From Pseudoscleropodium purum (Eukaryota > Streptophyta > Bryopsida > Hypnales > Brachytheciaceae), in assembly GCA_963969395.1 (NCBI GenBank), contig OZ017798.1, forward strand, positions 4,340,001 through 4,404,000: a DNA stretch of 64,000 nt, in the 5' to 3' direction. How positions within the stretch are numbered: the stretch's first letter is position 1; each line of letters opens with the position of its first letter. The translations under genes and the position numbers were made by a program. The notes under the pieces were generated by a model. That model was given only the letters and a program-made list of their open reading frames with translations. It searched no databases and was not told where the DNA came from. Shown piece after piece: positions 46,673 through 59,726 of the stretch.

Positions 46673-48076
46673 TTTAACCCCTAAAGGACCAAAATGCATT
46701 TTCTGGTTGTATAGAAATTTTGGGCAAGCCACTGTGACCATAAATTTGCATATTAAAGGTTGAAATTGTAATAGAAGGTGTAGACAAAGAATATCTTTCA
46801 TATGCAACAAATTTCATGACATTTGGAAATAGGAGTAAAAATTTATAGCCTAATATGTAGTTTGTTTGTCAACTTGGGCAATCTGGGCAGATTTGAAAAA
46901 ATCATTTATTTCAACAATAAAAATTTGAAATTTATTTTCTAGACTTATATATACAAAAGAAGCTTTGAATCATTCCATTTTGATCAACGAGTCAAAAGTT
47001 ATGAGAATTTTTTGTTTGCAGGTAGTTATGGATTCTGTATTCTAAAATAAACTTTAAAATCCTTTTTTTTACCCAATTTTCAATATTTTTGAAAAAAAAT
47101 AAAATCTTGGAATGTAAATTTTTTATTATAACATTTCAACCATTGGAATTGACATTTTTCAATTCCATATTTAAATTCTGAATAATTTAGTATTTTGAAT
47201 TATTCTTTACTACTACCTATTTACTATTTTTTTCCTATATGTTGTACAATTCCAAATGATCTGAAAATTTTCAAGCATGTATCCAACATGCCAGGGTTGA
47301 CAGGATGGTCGGACGTCCAGGACGTCCGGACGCGGACGTTGTGTCCGCAGCGTCCGCTGACATTCGCGGTCCCGGCGGACGTTGCGTCCGCCGGGACCGC
47401 CCCATCCGCCTCTCCCCCCGTCTGCTTGTCCGCCCGTCCGCCCCAATACCCATCCGCCCGGTTACGGTTGTCTGATCAACACGCGGACTGATGTGGTCCG
47501 CATGATCTGGGTGTCCGCCTCGACCGTCCGCCTGTCCGCCCGTCCGCCCCGATACCTGTCCACCCAGTTACGGCCGTCCGATCGACACGCAGACTGATAT
47601 GGTCCGCATGATCTGGGCATCCACCTCGGGCTGTCCGCCCCGTTCGTCCGCCTTCCGACGACGGGAGGTCCGCTGCGTCCGCTGGCGTCCATGAGGACAG
47701 ACGTTCAGGTTACGGATGCTATTTTGGGGCGGACGTACTGATTTGTCAACCCTGCAACATGCTTTGAAGAATGAATCCAAAGAGTTGCAATCACTTTGAA
47801 CATTTTTTCATACAAATTTGACCTTGTGAAGTTCAACTACCTAGTTTTTTGCAGGGACAAAAAAATGATTTTCGTCACTTCAAATGCTAATATCTTGCAA
47901 TCTACATGGTGGAAATTTCTGAATTTTTTTTCACATCTTCTCAAACTAGTTTACTACAAGATTCAACGGTTATGTGTCCAAAAATGTATTTTTTCAAATT
48001 TTTGAAACTTGTGCAAGAAATGACAGTTTTGGAGCGTTTTTAGTGAAAACACAATCAAGGAACTTTAGGGATTAAA
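46673..48076 (+). mobile_element. piggyBac-like non-autonomous element, copy B, with a hAT insertion
   Basis: Starts TTTAACCCCTAAAGGACC and ends CTTTAGGGATTAAA. Removing the inserted hAT element and its duplication leaves about 933 bp, the family length. TTAA is present at both edges. No transposase. Confidence 0.8.
47292..47754. mobile_element. non-autonomous hAT element, copy 4 (463 bp, reverse orientation)
   Basis: Ends CAGGGTTGAC/GTCAACCCTG and a perfect 8-bp target duplication CAACATGC. Inverted relative to copies 1-3, and longer because of an internal tandem duplication of about 106 bp (47428-47533 and 47534-47632). Inserted within piggyBac-like copy B. Confidence 0.93.
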
Positions 48077-50327
48077 CAATATTCACTTGCCAAGAAGGTA
48101 GTCAAAAACTAAATAAAACTGAATCTCTTTGAAAAAGGGTATGGGTCTTGTTTATTCAAATAATTTGTACTCAAGCCATGCAAAAGTGAATTGGAAATAG
48201 TTCTTTGGCTTTGTAACATATATGCAACGCATGGCAAGCAATATTCACTATTAAAGTGAATTTAGGGGTGAATGCAAGAAAGACTAGTTTGTTTTGTTGC
48301 ATCTAGGCAGTTTCTTTGGGGGTGCTATAAAATTAGAAAAATAATTTAAAAAAATTAAAAATTATGAATATTTTATACATTTATATGAAAAAATTATATT
48401 TAGAAGGAAAATCATATAAAAATTTACTAAGTAGGAGAATAAAAAAAGTGCAATTTAATCTCAAGAAAATAGGTACTTTGATGTTCTAATTTTTTTTTTA
48501 AATGGAATCTTTTTCTAAGAAATGAAAAATTGTTGATTTAGAAGAACTTTATGATGAAGAAATTTTGCCAAAAGAATGATCTTGAAACCATCTTCTATAT
48601 TCATAATGCATATGCAAAAAGAGCCCTATTAGCATGCATGTGGAGGATATAAAATTATGTTTTTTTTAAGTGACCTTTGGTAGGCACATGCTTGCCTAGT
48701 ATAGGAACAGACCACAAAAATTTCAGCTCAAGATCATTGATTTTAGATACTCCCCAATACTTAGAAACCTCTAAATTATAAAGTGTGATAAATTAGCTAA
48801 ATTTAAATTTAAATATAAAATGATTTTTGAATTTTTTCTAAAAAACAAGTGTTCTAGTTATTGTCTAGTTATTCATCTAAAAAAATTTTAAAAAAATTAG
48901 CTTCAATTTGCAAAAGTTATGGTTGATGACAATTCAATCACTTTAAGCATGATGCAAAAAAGTAATTTTCTTACATTCATCCTTAATAGGTTGAAACATT
49001 TCCAAAAAAATACAAATTTCTTTTTGTCATTGATTCTCTTAAAACCAAGCATGTCATTTAAGGGTTAATTCTATAAATATGTAGTTCTTTAACAAGAGTG
49101 ACAAGCATTTAACCTTTGAAGTCCCATTGTTCCCTTGGGAAAAAATTGGATTTTGGGCCCACAAGTCATTAGAAGATTTTGGGGCCTCCAGATGCCTGCA
49201 AGTTTTCACAGCCTGCAAATGTAGGGAACAGGTTCGATGCAGCAGTCTGAAGTGGCCGAGACCCTACCACATCATTGACCAAATTTTTTTATTTTTTTTA
49301 TTTTTTAAATTCTTTTTTTGTATTTGGAGACTAAATTAATTAATTTTTTTAAATTTTTATACAAAAGAAAATTTTGACAGTGGGCCATTCTCCTCGCTGC
49401 TAAGAATAGTTGCAAGGGAACATGCCCGAAACAAACTTTTGGACCCCCTAAAACTCTTCTAATGTGTATAGTCAATATTCATCTTGATTTTCTAGAAACT
49501 TTTTGTAAGGATAGCTAATTTCATTAAAATGGCACTTTTAATAGTTCAAATCTTGCAGTCTAAAATCTATATTTGTTTTAGATGTCAAAAATCTATTCCT
49601 ATCATAAATTTCACTTTTGCATTTCACACCACACGGTTTGAAATGGCATTGATGGAATATGCCATTTTAATGAAATTCACTATAAAGATAAAGAAATACA
49701 TTAGCTTTATAGGAATTTAATTTTTATTTCAATTAATGCTTGAGCTTTGAGACCAAAATTTTTGGTACAATAAGTCCAAATATTTTTTGAGTGTGCCACA
49801 AAAACTCAAAATAAAAACTTAAAATTTTTTCTTCATGGATTGTCTTTTTATGTACATGAGAAACTTTGAATCATTCCATTTGGACTATAAATATAAAAGT
49901 TATGGACAATATTATTTTTTGGACAATTACAGAATCTTCTTGAAAAAATAACTTGTAGAATTTGTTTTGGAATTCAATTTTCAAATTTAAAAAAAAATTG
50001 TAAGGTTAAGATCTTTTGTTAAAATGACCTTACCATTGAAATCAATGTGTTTCAATTTATATCTTAGGACTATTTTAACAATTTCGTTTTGTCTTCAATC
50101 TTGAACCTAATTCTATTTAATAATTTTTTAATCAATGAAAATTAAGCGTGTTTTAAAAAAACAAATCTCTAGACTTTCAATTCAATTCTTCAATATAAAA
50201 AATTAGAAATTCAAAATACTTGTTGCAAACGTTTTAAGCTTAGAAGATTCTAAGTAAAAAACTATAGTGAGAAAGGTGTCAAAAAAAATTCTTCCCTTCC
50301 AATTCAAATCTTTTGCAATCTATATGG
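48077..50327. other. AT-rich intergenic DNA
   Basis: No gene. A block near 49858-49890 (TTTGAATCATTCCATTT) resembles the interior of the piggyBac-like family, so a truncated, diverged copy may be present, but I find no ends. Confidence 0.35.
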
Positions 50328-51261
50328 TTTAACCCCTAAAAGACCAGCATGCGTTTTTAGATTATAGTATAGAAATTTTGGGTAGGTTACTATAAATGAG
50401 GATATATTTATTTTAAGCTGAAATTTTAATAGAGCATATAGACAAAGAATATCTTTCATATGCACTAAAATTTCATGACATTTGGAAATATGAATCAAGA
50501 GTTATGGCCTAATACGTTATTTTTTTGTAAATGGGGAGTCCAGTAGATTAAAAAATCTCTTTTTTCAGAATAAAAAATTTCAAATTGGTTTTTTAGAATT
50601 ATATATATCTAGAAAGCTTTGAATCATTCTATTTTAATCAATGACTAAAAAATTATGAGGATTTTTTATTTGAGGGCAATTATGAATTTCTCTATTCTAA
50701 AACAAACTATGCAATCCTTTATCTAAGTCAATTTTCAATATTTTTGGAAAATAATGGAATCATAGGATGTAGATTGTCTATTACAACATTGCAACCATTG
50801 GGATTGGCACGTTTTTTTATTCCATAATTAAATTCTTAACACTTTTATATTTTGAATCATTCTCTACTACTTTTTCTTTACTATTTTTTTCTTCTATGTT
50901 GTACAATTCTAAATGATTTGAAATTTTTCAAGCATGTGGCTAACTTGTGTAGAAAAATAAATCCAAAGAAGCACCACTGTTTTGGACCTTTTTTCGTAGA
51001 AAAGTGAGCTTGTGAAGTGCATTTGTTCTGCTTTCCATAGGGAAGAAAATATGATTTTAGTAAATTTGAACGCTTATATCTTACAATGGCCTCACAATAG
51101 AAATGTTTGAAATTTTTTTCACATGTTTTCAAGTTAACATATTACAAGATCCTATAATTACACATGTCAATTTTTTTTTTCAAAATTTTGGTACTTGCAA
51201 TGATAATGGTAGTTTTTGAGCCTTTGTGGTGAAAACATAGTCATAGAACTTTAGGGGTTGA
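50328..51261 (+). mobile_element. piggyBac-like non-autonomous element, copy C
   Basis: 934 bp. Starts TTTAACCCCTAAAAGACC and ends CTTTAGGGGTTGA (one change from TTAA). Aligns along its length with copies B and D (blocks CATGACATTTGGAAATA, GCTTTGAATCATTC and GTTGTACAATTC). Confidence 0.8.
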
Positions 51262-53250
51262 GTTTCTAAAATTTCTTCACATTATTACACTAGTTTATTG
51301 TAGGTTTCTGCAATTTTTTCTTCACATTTTTATACTAGTTTTTTGTAAGATTCCTTGATAACATGAGGAAAAAAAATTAAATTAAATTTTTTGCTCTTTG
51401 CAATAGAAATTTTTGAGTTTTGAGTGAATTTTGATGGAAAAGAGGTCATGTGACTTTAATTCATGTGACTTTAATTCATGTGTTTTCCCCTTTCATCGCA
51501 CGGGAGATTTGAATTAGATGAATTCGTCTTTCACACTTTCCCCTGCGTTCATGACTTTCTTATGAAGTAAAGGACTGTGATGAGCGACTTCCTTTAGAAG
51601 CAGAGGTTTGATTGATGTAGTTGCAAAGGATTATTGACCTCTGTCTAGCGTGGTCGTGTGAGGATTAGTGTATGACACCTTTTGGGCAGTTATGGAAGTA
51701 CCCAAACTCGAGTAGCCAGTTAATGCCTCTTTTCAGTTCATTGTGCTCTATGTTGCAAGCCTGGTAGCAGCGTTCCATAATTAGTAGGTAACAGCAATGG
51801 ATCCACATTGTTTAGCAATGAGGCAGGGGTCCTTTTGCTGTCTTGAAAAGGAGACCGAAATTAACAAAATTGTCTTATACCTCAGCCAACCCCAATTCTT
51901 GAATTATCTGATAGGTCCCTCCCAGGTATCTAGCAAAGCGTAATACCTTCCCAGCATGGAGAGGATCATTGCCAGTTACACAATGTTATGCAAGTGCCTG
52001 CGAGTTCCATTTGAAGGCACGCAGTACAGTAGCTAGCACAAGGAATGAGAGACCAGCCGGATCAATTCTTCAGTTTCTTTCAGGAGCACAGTAATTAAAA
52101 CTATGCTGACAGTATAATATGCACACGACTACAGTAACCCTAACGACCGTTACAGCAAGCTGCTGCCCTGGAAATTGTAATGTGTAATTTGTTTCATTTA
52201 CACAGTCATCAACTTTCACACAAGGAGACTTATAACACAGTGATCTGCTCATGTTACAGTCTGCGCGTGCATGAAGTCACAGTCCCAACGACTTCAGAAA
52301 AATTCCTTCTTTGTTAACAAAACATTACGAACTGTAAAATCTAACACAAGAAAAAGCTGCATCCGTCCTAGGCCCAGTGGTACACATTGGGTGGTGCAAA
52401 TCAAAGAGCGACTGGTGTGCGCAGTTGCTGACGGCAGGAGCAAAACAGAGACCGTAACCACTGATAATATTAACGTATAAATACCCTGATGAATACCCAT
52501 TCTCTAGATTTTCTTGACTCTGAACGCGTGTAACAAGATGGTGCGGCATGCCTATCTGAACCGACTCATCCTCCCTCATCCTTGAATTCCACCTAAGTCA
52601 CATGGTCTGGTTGGACGTCCCCCACGAACCCTGGTTAGTATTAGGTTGCTCATCATCCTCTAATAGCATCGGTACCGGTTTCATCTAACCTGCTTTAAAA
52701 CATTACAAGAACAATCTACAAGTTTCTATTAATCAATAATTTGGTAACATCAATGTTTGTTGGTTTAATTTTAGTACATAAGTCGTCAAAGTAATAGTCT
52801 GTTAAAATCACGCAGACAGTTCGTCGTCGATGGCAATCAACTTCAGTAGCGCAGCAACGAAGAAGATCAGACAGTGCGAAACTAAAGCAACCCCGGAGGT
52901 TTGAAAAATTTGGAAACGAGTACAAAGACACATCTTGGATAATATCCAGAGTGAAAGTAGGCTAGGTCTGCATCGACTTTCGCACTTCACCTTGACATGC
53001 ATAGCTCTTCATCTGAAAGCGTCTCATATTTCAAAGGTTTGCAATATCTTGCGGAGTATCAGTCAGTACACTTTAGTGGGTACCCACAACGTTCCACAAA
53101 GGAGCGAGCATCAAAATCCTTGCTCATTCAAAGATGAGATGTCTGGCGGGTCTTAATCTCAAATGTACGACGACCCCGAAGGCGCCAACCTCCCTGCCAC
53201 GCACTTTCGTCAGTACTAATGAAGACAATCAGAATCATGTTATTATTAAA
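51262..53250. other. intergenic; GC-richer from about 51500
   Basis: Composition becomes more balanced and dispersed repeats stop, suggesting low-copy DNA. Short frames on both strands (for example 52579-52325 minus and 52931-52716 minus) match nothing I know. No gene called. Confidence 0.3.
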
Positions 53251-53560
53251 CTTTTTTTTTGACACAAATGAAACGGCATTTCATTGCAAAAGAAGTACAT
53301 ACCAACCACCTGCAAGCAGCCTGGTGGGGAAGAGAAGACGCCCAATCCAACCCCAGACAGACGGACGGACACAAGTGACAGCCAAACAGACCACAGACCG
53401 GGGCACAACACCGGAGAAGCCTTGAGGCCGATCCGAGTCAGACGAGGCGCAGCAATCACATTCACGGGGGCTGGAAAAGGAAGCTCTCCTAGGACCCAGT
53501 CAAATTCCACTTGGGCTGACCAGTGTCCATCCGGGCGATGATCTCCGACTTGCACCTGCG
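53251..53560 (-). mobile_element. probable LINE 3' end (minus strand)
   Basis: On the minus strand the sequence ends with TGCAATGAAATGCCGTTTCA, TTTGTGTC and then an A run (plus-strand T run at about 53251-53260), which resembles the tails of plant non-LTR retrotransposons. A minus-strand open frame (53555-53235) covers it. No reverse transcriptase motif is present, so at most a 5'-truncated remnant remains. Confidence 0.35.
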
Positions 53561-54745
53561 CTTGGCGAAAGAGGCGAGGAGCCTTCGTTGGGTCAGGGGT
53601 TAGCGTTTGCCGGGCTTACGAACAAACTCCCAGTCTGCTCTTCCGTAATCAATCATGCAGATCCAGATATTCTGAAGATCTGAATCATCTTCCACTGTTC
53701 CAAGTTTTCTGAACACTTTTTGTGTCATAAAGAGTCATTATTGAGATGGATCAAGCACAAGGACGAGGTACACTTCTCAACAGAGGTCAAGGAAGGACCA
53801 GACCAACTCTATCTACTTGTGACTGTCGCAATCCTGAAATCTCCAAGTGACAAAGATCGACTATCTTTTCTGGTTTATGTTGCAGATCCTTCTTTCGCCA
53901 AGTGACTGACGAACATCATCAGCCAGGAAAACATACTGCGCTGGATGGTTACATCTGTGCAAGGCAAATGAAGAATCTGCAACATAGACGAGAGAGATAA
54001 TCAGTGAAAGGCCGTCGCTCCATTACTCCATTTCTCCAATAATGGAAAGGTCGAACCGACACGTAATGCAAAGAAGGATCCACATCCGATCCAAAGAAAG
54101 AAAAAGAACTTGGAAGCTAGCTAGCCAGCGGAGATGAGGCTGCCATCAATCGAACTTCACAGGAAAGTACCGGGGGTCCGATGATCACTAAAACCGCTTC
54201 GTCAATTAGGGACTATCAATTGCGAGGTTGCACTTGATGAGCAGCTCGCGATGGATCATAACAACTGCATGGTTCGTATCTACGTTTGCTGTCCAGAAGC
54301 TGCTGCTCACTAGACAGTCACAGATACTGACAATCATGCATATGCTGATCATCACGGTAGATCTGTCTGCCTGACCCGAAGCCACCCGAGTGACCAGACG
54401 TCCAGGCTTGACCATGCCAGGAGGAGTAACTAGCTTGTACGCCCAGTGAGCAAGGTGAAGGAGGTCCTGGTGGAAGAGAACCCGCTCTATGATTATCAGG
54501 ACGACCTCTAGGCGTCTGGAAGCAGTAGTATCCGCTGCGGTATGTCATTCCTGGCAGAGCTAATGGTGAAAGCTTAATAGGTTCATTGGTTAAATAGTAC
54601 TACGTCCTGGCACGGTCTCCCAGTCCGATCGATACTACCGTGTTGTCCCTCACGGGTATATATAGACAGCGGTGGATGTCGACAAGTCGTCGTGCGAAGG
54701 TGACTCACTTTGAACGGACCAACTTACAGCTGATGAACTTCGGGA

Positions 54746-54823
54746 CCTAGAGCGCGAGCGAGGAGGCCAGGGAGGATTGACCCCTCTATTGCCCCGCCAA
54801 TAGAGGGGTCAATCCTTCATGGC
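54746..54823. repeat. near-perfect hairpin with a 6-nt loop
   Basis: GGATTGACCCCTCTATTG (54774-54791), a 6-nt loop CCCCGC, then the exact complement (54798-54815). Pairing extends outward imperfectly through GGCCA on each side. Could be a tiny foldback element or a palindrome; the short loop makes it atypical for a plant microRNA precursor. Confidence 0.8.
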
Positions 54824-55136
54824 CAAGCGAGGAACCTTTCGCTTCACTTAAGTTAACTACTGCGCGACAAATGACCACCACGCTCGCCCTCCCACCGGTA
54901 CCGGTGTGGAGCTGGTGTGACTCGTCTTCCTCCCCACAATCCCTCTCGCTTGGTTTGGCAGATGGATTGGGGAATGGAGCTTGCCGCTCGCTGCATGCGA
55001 TGGGATCTGGAATGTGCATTCCAATCCAGCACTACCGAATGGGAGACCGACTGCCTCGGATTCCGCCCTCTCACGTCCCATTATTGAAGGACGCACTGAC
55101 GCAGCATATCATCAAGTCCGGGCTCTTCAGTGTGTT

Positions 55137-55156
55137 GGGGGGGGGGGGGGGGGGGG
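55137..55156 (+). repeat. 20-G homopolymer
   Basis: An uninterrupted run of 20 G, followed by AGGCGGG. It can form G-quadruplexes, and its length is error-prone in sequencing. Confidence 0.9.
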
Positions 55157-57650
55157 AGGCGGGTTGCTTTTGTTTTCATCCGACGGACAGACGGACGCGT
55201 GGATTTCCTAGGAATTCGCATCCGCATATTTTCATTTCCATGTAAAAGTGACCTGCCGGATGTCTTCCACCGCTAACTTAAAATGCCGGTAAACATGCAG
55301 GTGGGCCTCTGTGTTACTCACGGCAGTACAGAGCCGTTCTTAGGACTTCGAGCACCTCCACTCAAAAGCCCGTTTCCATCAGGAGCCCCTGGACGTCCGG
55401 GCGGCCTCCATGGGACTCCGGGCACCAGCTTTGGCCTCCAGTCCGTGTATTTCTCAAATATAGACCTGGATGGCCTGGAGTCCCAGACCCTGGGCTGGAG
55501 GGGTGCAAAATTTGCAACATGCCAGAATGAATCACTGATTTTTGAATAAAGCTTGTCTGTATCCATGGGCGGAGCAACCACATGGTGCCCAAAGCCTTCT
55601 TAATTAGGCGATTACACAGTGCTTTCTGTAAAGTTTTTATTACATATTCTGCTTTCAAGGGAGCTCAAGATTCTTAGTTACAGGAATGGAAACCTTGTCA
55701 TTGGAGAAATCTTAGAGGGTCCAACTGACCTCTCATTCTTGAACCTCCAAAGGTTCCATGGAAATGGGCCCTCAAACCCTCCCAACTAGTGTAAACATTT
55801 TTAATGATTTGTCACCAAAATTTGACATGGTTGAGGGGCAAGTGACAAGTGTATAGGGAATTTGAGAGGTTGTTAGCCACTTTTTGGCAATTTCATACTA
55901 TCTTGGGTTTAGAATTCACCAAATTTCTCTTGTTATAGTAATTATATAACTCAAATGGATGAATAGGGATCAATAGAGTTTAAAATTGTAAAAATATGCT
56001 TTTTCATCCTACAATTGATTGCCACATCAATGATATAGAAAAATCCTAAAAAAATTGACCAAGCTCTGAACTGGTAAAAGAAATCTTTTGTTTTTATAGA
56101 ATAAAACCTTAAAAATATTCTCATTAATAATATACTAATCAGGAAGACAAAATAGACACAAGGATGTCTAAATTTGGACATTGAATGATAAAACACCTCT
56201 AAATATACTCCAATGCAAGGTTAAAAAATAAGACATCAAAAACTGCTAAAATTTGCTCTTGATTTGGTCAACTTACATGATTTTCAAGATCTATGATATT
56301 TAAAAAAAATTTAAATGCATTCAAAGGAAAATATTTCTAAATTTGATTCCATACAAATATAGATATTTTATATACCGTGCTAAAGATTTAGTGAAAGAGA
56401 TAAAGCAAAATGCTCTTAGAGAGTTTATTATGCACCCCAAGAAACAGACCAAGAAAAATATTTCTAACTTTTGATTGACTTGAAATTGTAATTTAAAGAT
56501 ATTATCATTCAAAGTGAATCAAACTTCACTAATAAAAAAACTTGTAAGGTAGGTCAATTGGGATGTTCTACAATTCTTATAAGGACACAAATTTAGTGAG
56601 TTGAATAGAAGACCACATGGAAAAAAAAGTATAGAATTTTGGGAAGACTACAACTTTTCCTTTCAAGGTGTTCATATTGCAATTTGCATGGCATATTTTA
56701 TGAAAGGAACATGCCTCTTGCATAATTAGAGAAATACTCATAGAAGTACACTAAATTTTTTTATCTAAAACCTTAGACTCATAGGAATATTAATAGTATT
56801 ACAAATATAACTTTATATGTGGCATTATTTGTAAATATCCGTACAAATGATTTCATTCAAATTTGCTTATTTGTTATTGAAATAATTGCAATAGTGGTAA
56901 GAAATATTTATTTACTTGAATTAATTATGATACTTGACAAATAGTCAAATATGCTTATATTTACAACTCTCAACATTTAATGTCAATTCTTATAAACTTA
57001 TTTGTTAGTAAACAAATTTGTTTAATGTTGTATAGGAACAACTTTAGTAGTATGTGGAATAAGTCTACTCTAGTGTTGTTTGGGTGAAAAGTGTGCAATA
57101 AATATTATCTTTGAGATGACAAAAATTGAAATTTTTTTGGAGTTGACAACATTGTCATCAACACTTTTTCTAATACAAACTATAATTTATTGAATTAACA
57201 GTGATGGAGATTTGCTTTCCTTTTGAATGGGTGAAGTCTACCACTGAAACGAGGCAATTATAGTAGACCTTGCTTCCCATGTCTTTGAGGCATGGCTAGT
57301 TGAACTACCCCAAGTAGTGAGGTTCTTCAAGTCTTCATCCATGATGGTTTTGAAATGAGCATTATAATAATGATGATGTTTTGAAAAGGCAAGATAATGA
57401 TTTGTAGGATGCAATAAACAAGAATGTCAAGAAGTTCTTGCAACTAAATAGAGGAATATGTTGTGTTGAGATGAGCTTTCCTAGCATTGTTGCCAATGCT
57501 TTGAGGAATTCCAAGAAGAGTATTTTGTTTTGGAGATCTATCTCCCCTGAAATGACCTCCCCATGAAATTTGGGGCTTTTTTTCACTTCATTTTGCCCAA
57601 TCCATACAGGTGAGGACTGGGAATTTGCCGCATCTTTCTTACAATTACAA

Positions 57651-58700
57651 TTCAAGTAAACCATGAAACCCCAACCGACTGATAGAACAATCTAGTTGGT
57701 AATAGAATAAGATGGCGTCTTTTATCTTCCAAGCCCTCGCCACGTGGTCGCCCGCCATGGCTGGAGAGTGGAGACGCCAGTCTGCGCTGATGCCCGTGCA
57801 ACCTAGCCCGCCTGCTGGCGCACTGGTCAGTTGAGTTACTTAAGTTTATCCTTGGCGGGAGGTTCCCTGAATGTGATACCGTCAAGCCTGCTTTTCAGCT
57901 GCCATGGTACTGTACGTGTGCGGAATTAAGTTACCCCGACGGAATATCTTACCCTTCCGTTCCCGACTGAAACTAGACTTTTTGAACTTTCGGGCCTTTC
58001 TGCCCTTTCGGAGGAAAGTACTCCCTTCCCACGGGATTCGATTAGCTGTGTGATTCTCGGCACTTTGTCTCGTCAATCTGGACCTTCCACTGGAAAGATG
58101 GGCGATGCTGGCTGGACCCCAGCAGGAAACCTCCGATAGGTACACCTAAAAGCAACTGAAATGAATCTCACACTGCACAGCACCTGAAAAAGACGCAAGA
58201 TCAGTGACTACAGGAGCCGAGGACAGGACGACAGGATGGCACTCAGGCAAGCTAGCCAGCTAGCTTAACACGAATCTGGCGGAAGCATCCGTCATGGCAT
58301 GGGTGCTCTTGGTCGGGCGCCGGGCGCCACCCAAAATGGTCGAGCGCCTGGCTTCGACCGTTAAGATCAGTTCCCGTCGATTCAGGCCTTTACGAGGGTA
58401 GATTTGTTTGCCGAATGTGCACAGAGGGCCGATTCTGTCATAGAGGCCAATTCTGCCTCGGAAACATGACGGGAGCGTTGCGGGAACTGCTCTTCTCGCC
58501 AGGGAACGCGTTGGTGCAGGTGCATTCTGAACAGGATCTCGCCCAATCAAGCTCGCTCCGGTGCAAAATGCGCCTGCACCGGCGCGTTCTCTAGTATGGA
58601 ACTCACTGGTGTGTCCTGGCTCTTCTTGAAAATCAGGGACCGTGATCTTCATTTGTGTGCACAACCAAATTTGGAAAAAAAGAGGGAGTTAGAAAACGAG
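57651..58700. other. GC-richer island, unassigned minus-strand frames
   Basis: Minus-strand open frames at 57885-57652, 58145-57882 and 58664-58260 (134 codons) lie in a balanced-composition stretch between AT-rich regions. Their residue use is Arg/Ser/Pro-rich and no domain is recognisable. The last overlaps the hairpin at 58499-58594, which argues against it being a real gene. Confidence 0.3.
58499..58594. mobile_element. short hairpin MITE with GAACGCG ends
   Basis: The left arm AGGGAACGCGTTGGTGCAGG pairs with the right arm CCTGCACCGGCGCGTTCT over about 25 bp, with a GC-rich loop that also contains GGTGCA/TGCACC repeats. Ends resemble those of the element at 26903-27264. Confidence 0.5.
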
Positions 58701-59726
58701 GGTGACTGCATAGGTCAGGCCTATTAGAGCCATTCAATTTTTTTCTAGAATGTGGAGTTTGATTGGTATTTTTTGGTGAAGATGATTATCATTGCATCCT
58801 TACGCAATCCCAATCTGATATAATAAATTTCAACTGACATGATATTTTATTAAAATGCAATTGGTGATTAATTTTTTTAATTTGATTGTGGAAATATGAA
58901 GGGAGCATCCATTCACTCATCTTCTCTTCAATAAGCATCTCCAAAAAAGTTTCACAATTTCTTCTATAGAGGTTTCAACGTTGGGGTGACAAGGCCCAAA
59001 TTTTGTAAAAATAGATATCTCTTTATTGTAATTTGATTTTTCTATTTTGCCTTCACGTAGTAACTAATTTCTTACATTTAAGCATGATGATACAATTACT
59101 TAGCCAAAATCAAGTTAAAAAACTAAAGATACTCATTTCTTCAAAGTTTGGTCATACGACACTTTTCATTAAATTCTTCATTGATCATATTTTTGTTACT
59201 TAAGGGAGTGTTTTTTTATATGAAAGGTGTATGTATAGGTATTCCCTATGTGACCATGCAATTGAATTAAAAAAAATCATCATCAATTGTTTTCAGTAAG
59301 TTTTTATGTAAAACTCACAAAATTTGACTTTAAAAATTCACCAAAAATGGATTCTTTTTAAAACCAAATTTTGGTATGCTTCATTGGAACAAGGACGTGA
59401 CTAGAGGATGTATGGTTCTAGAAATCTTAATGAGACAAACAAACAAAACAAACAAAAGTTATGCAACTAAATCTAAAATTAACTAATGTACCCCATGTCC
59501 TTGCCATAATCAAAATAAAAGTAAAAGTAATTTTCTCATTTTTTAATTGATAAAAACTTTGAGATTGAATAACTTTCTAACCATATTAGGTCCAAATGCC
59601 ACAAAATAAAACCTATACACCCTTCCTCACCAAAAACTTCTTGACAATACCAAAAATGAGACTAAAGGTCACATGGTCTAAAAGATCTCAATGTAACAAA
59701 CAAATATAACAAAACAAACAGGCTAC
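58701..59726. other. AT-rich DNA with inverted partner of the 61-kb tandem repeat
   Basis: No gene. The part at about 59395-59720 (TAATG(A)GACAAACAAAC and GGTCCAAATGCCACAAAATA-type blocks) is a diverged, inverted relative of the tandem units at 61081-61830 and of 62235-62360. Confidence 0.4.

Larger units (their letters stand above)
53561..57650. other. GC-richer island to about 55600, then AT-rich DNA
   Basis: Unassigned frames include a minus-strand Gly/Pro/Ser-rich stretch at 54548-54318 and a plus-strand frame at 54871-55245. A TATATATAGA sequence occurs at about 54656. Strong hairpin (54746-54823) and poly-G (55137-55156) are listed separately. From about 55700 the DNA is AT-rich, with a repeat fragment at 55931-56030 shared with 20028-20130. 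No gene named. Confidence 0.3.

Noticed and set aside
46673..46690. TTTAACCCCTAAAG and TTTAGGGG motifs resembling plant telomere repeat TTTAGGG
   Set aside because: They occur singly at element ends, not in tandem. They are terminal inverted repeats with TTAA targets.
58260..58664. 134-codon minus-strand frame as a possible gene
   Set aside because: Overlaps a hairpin MITE-like sequence and has no recognisable domain.
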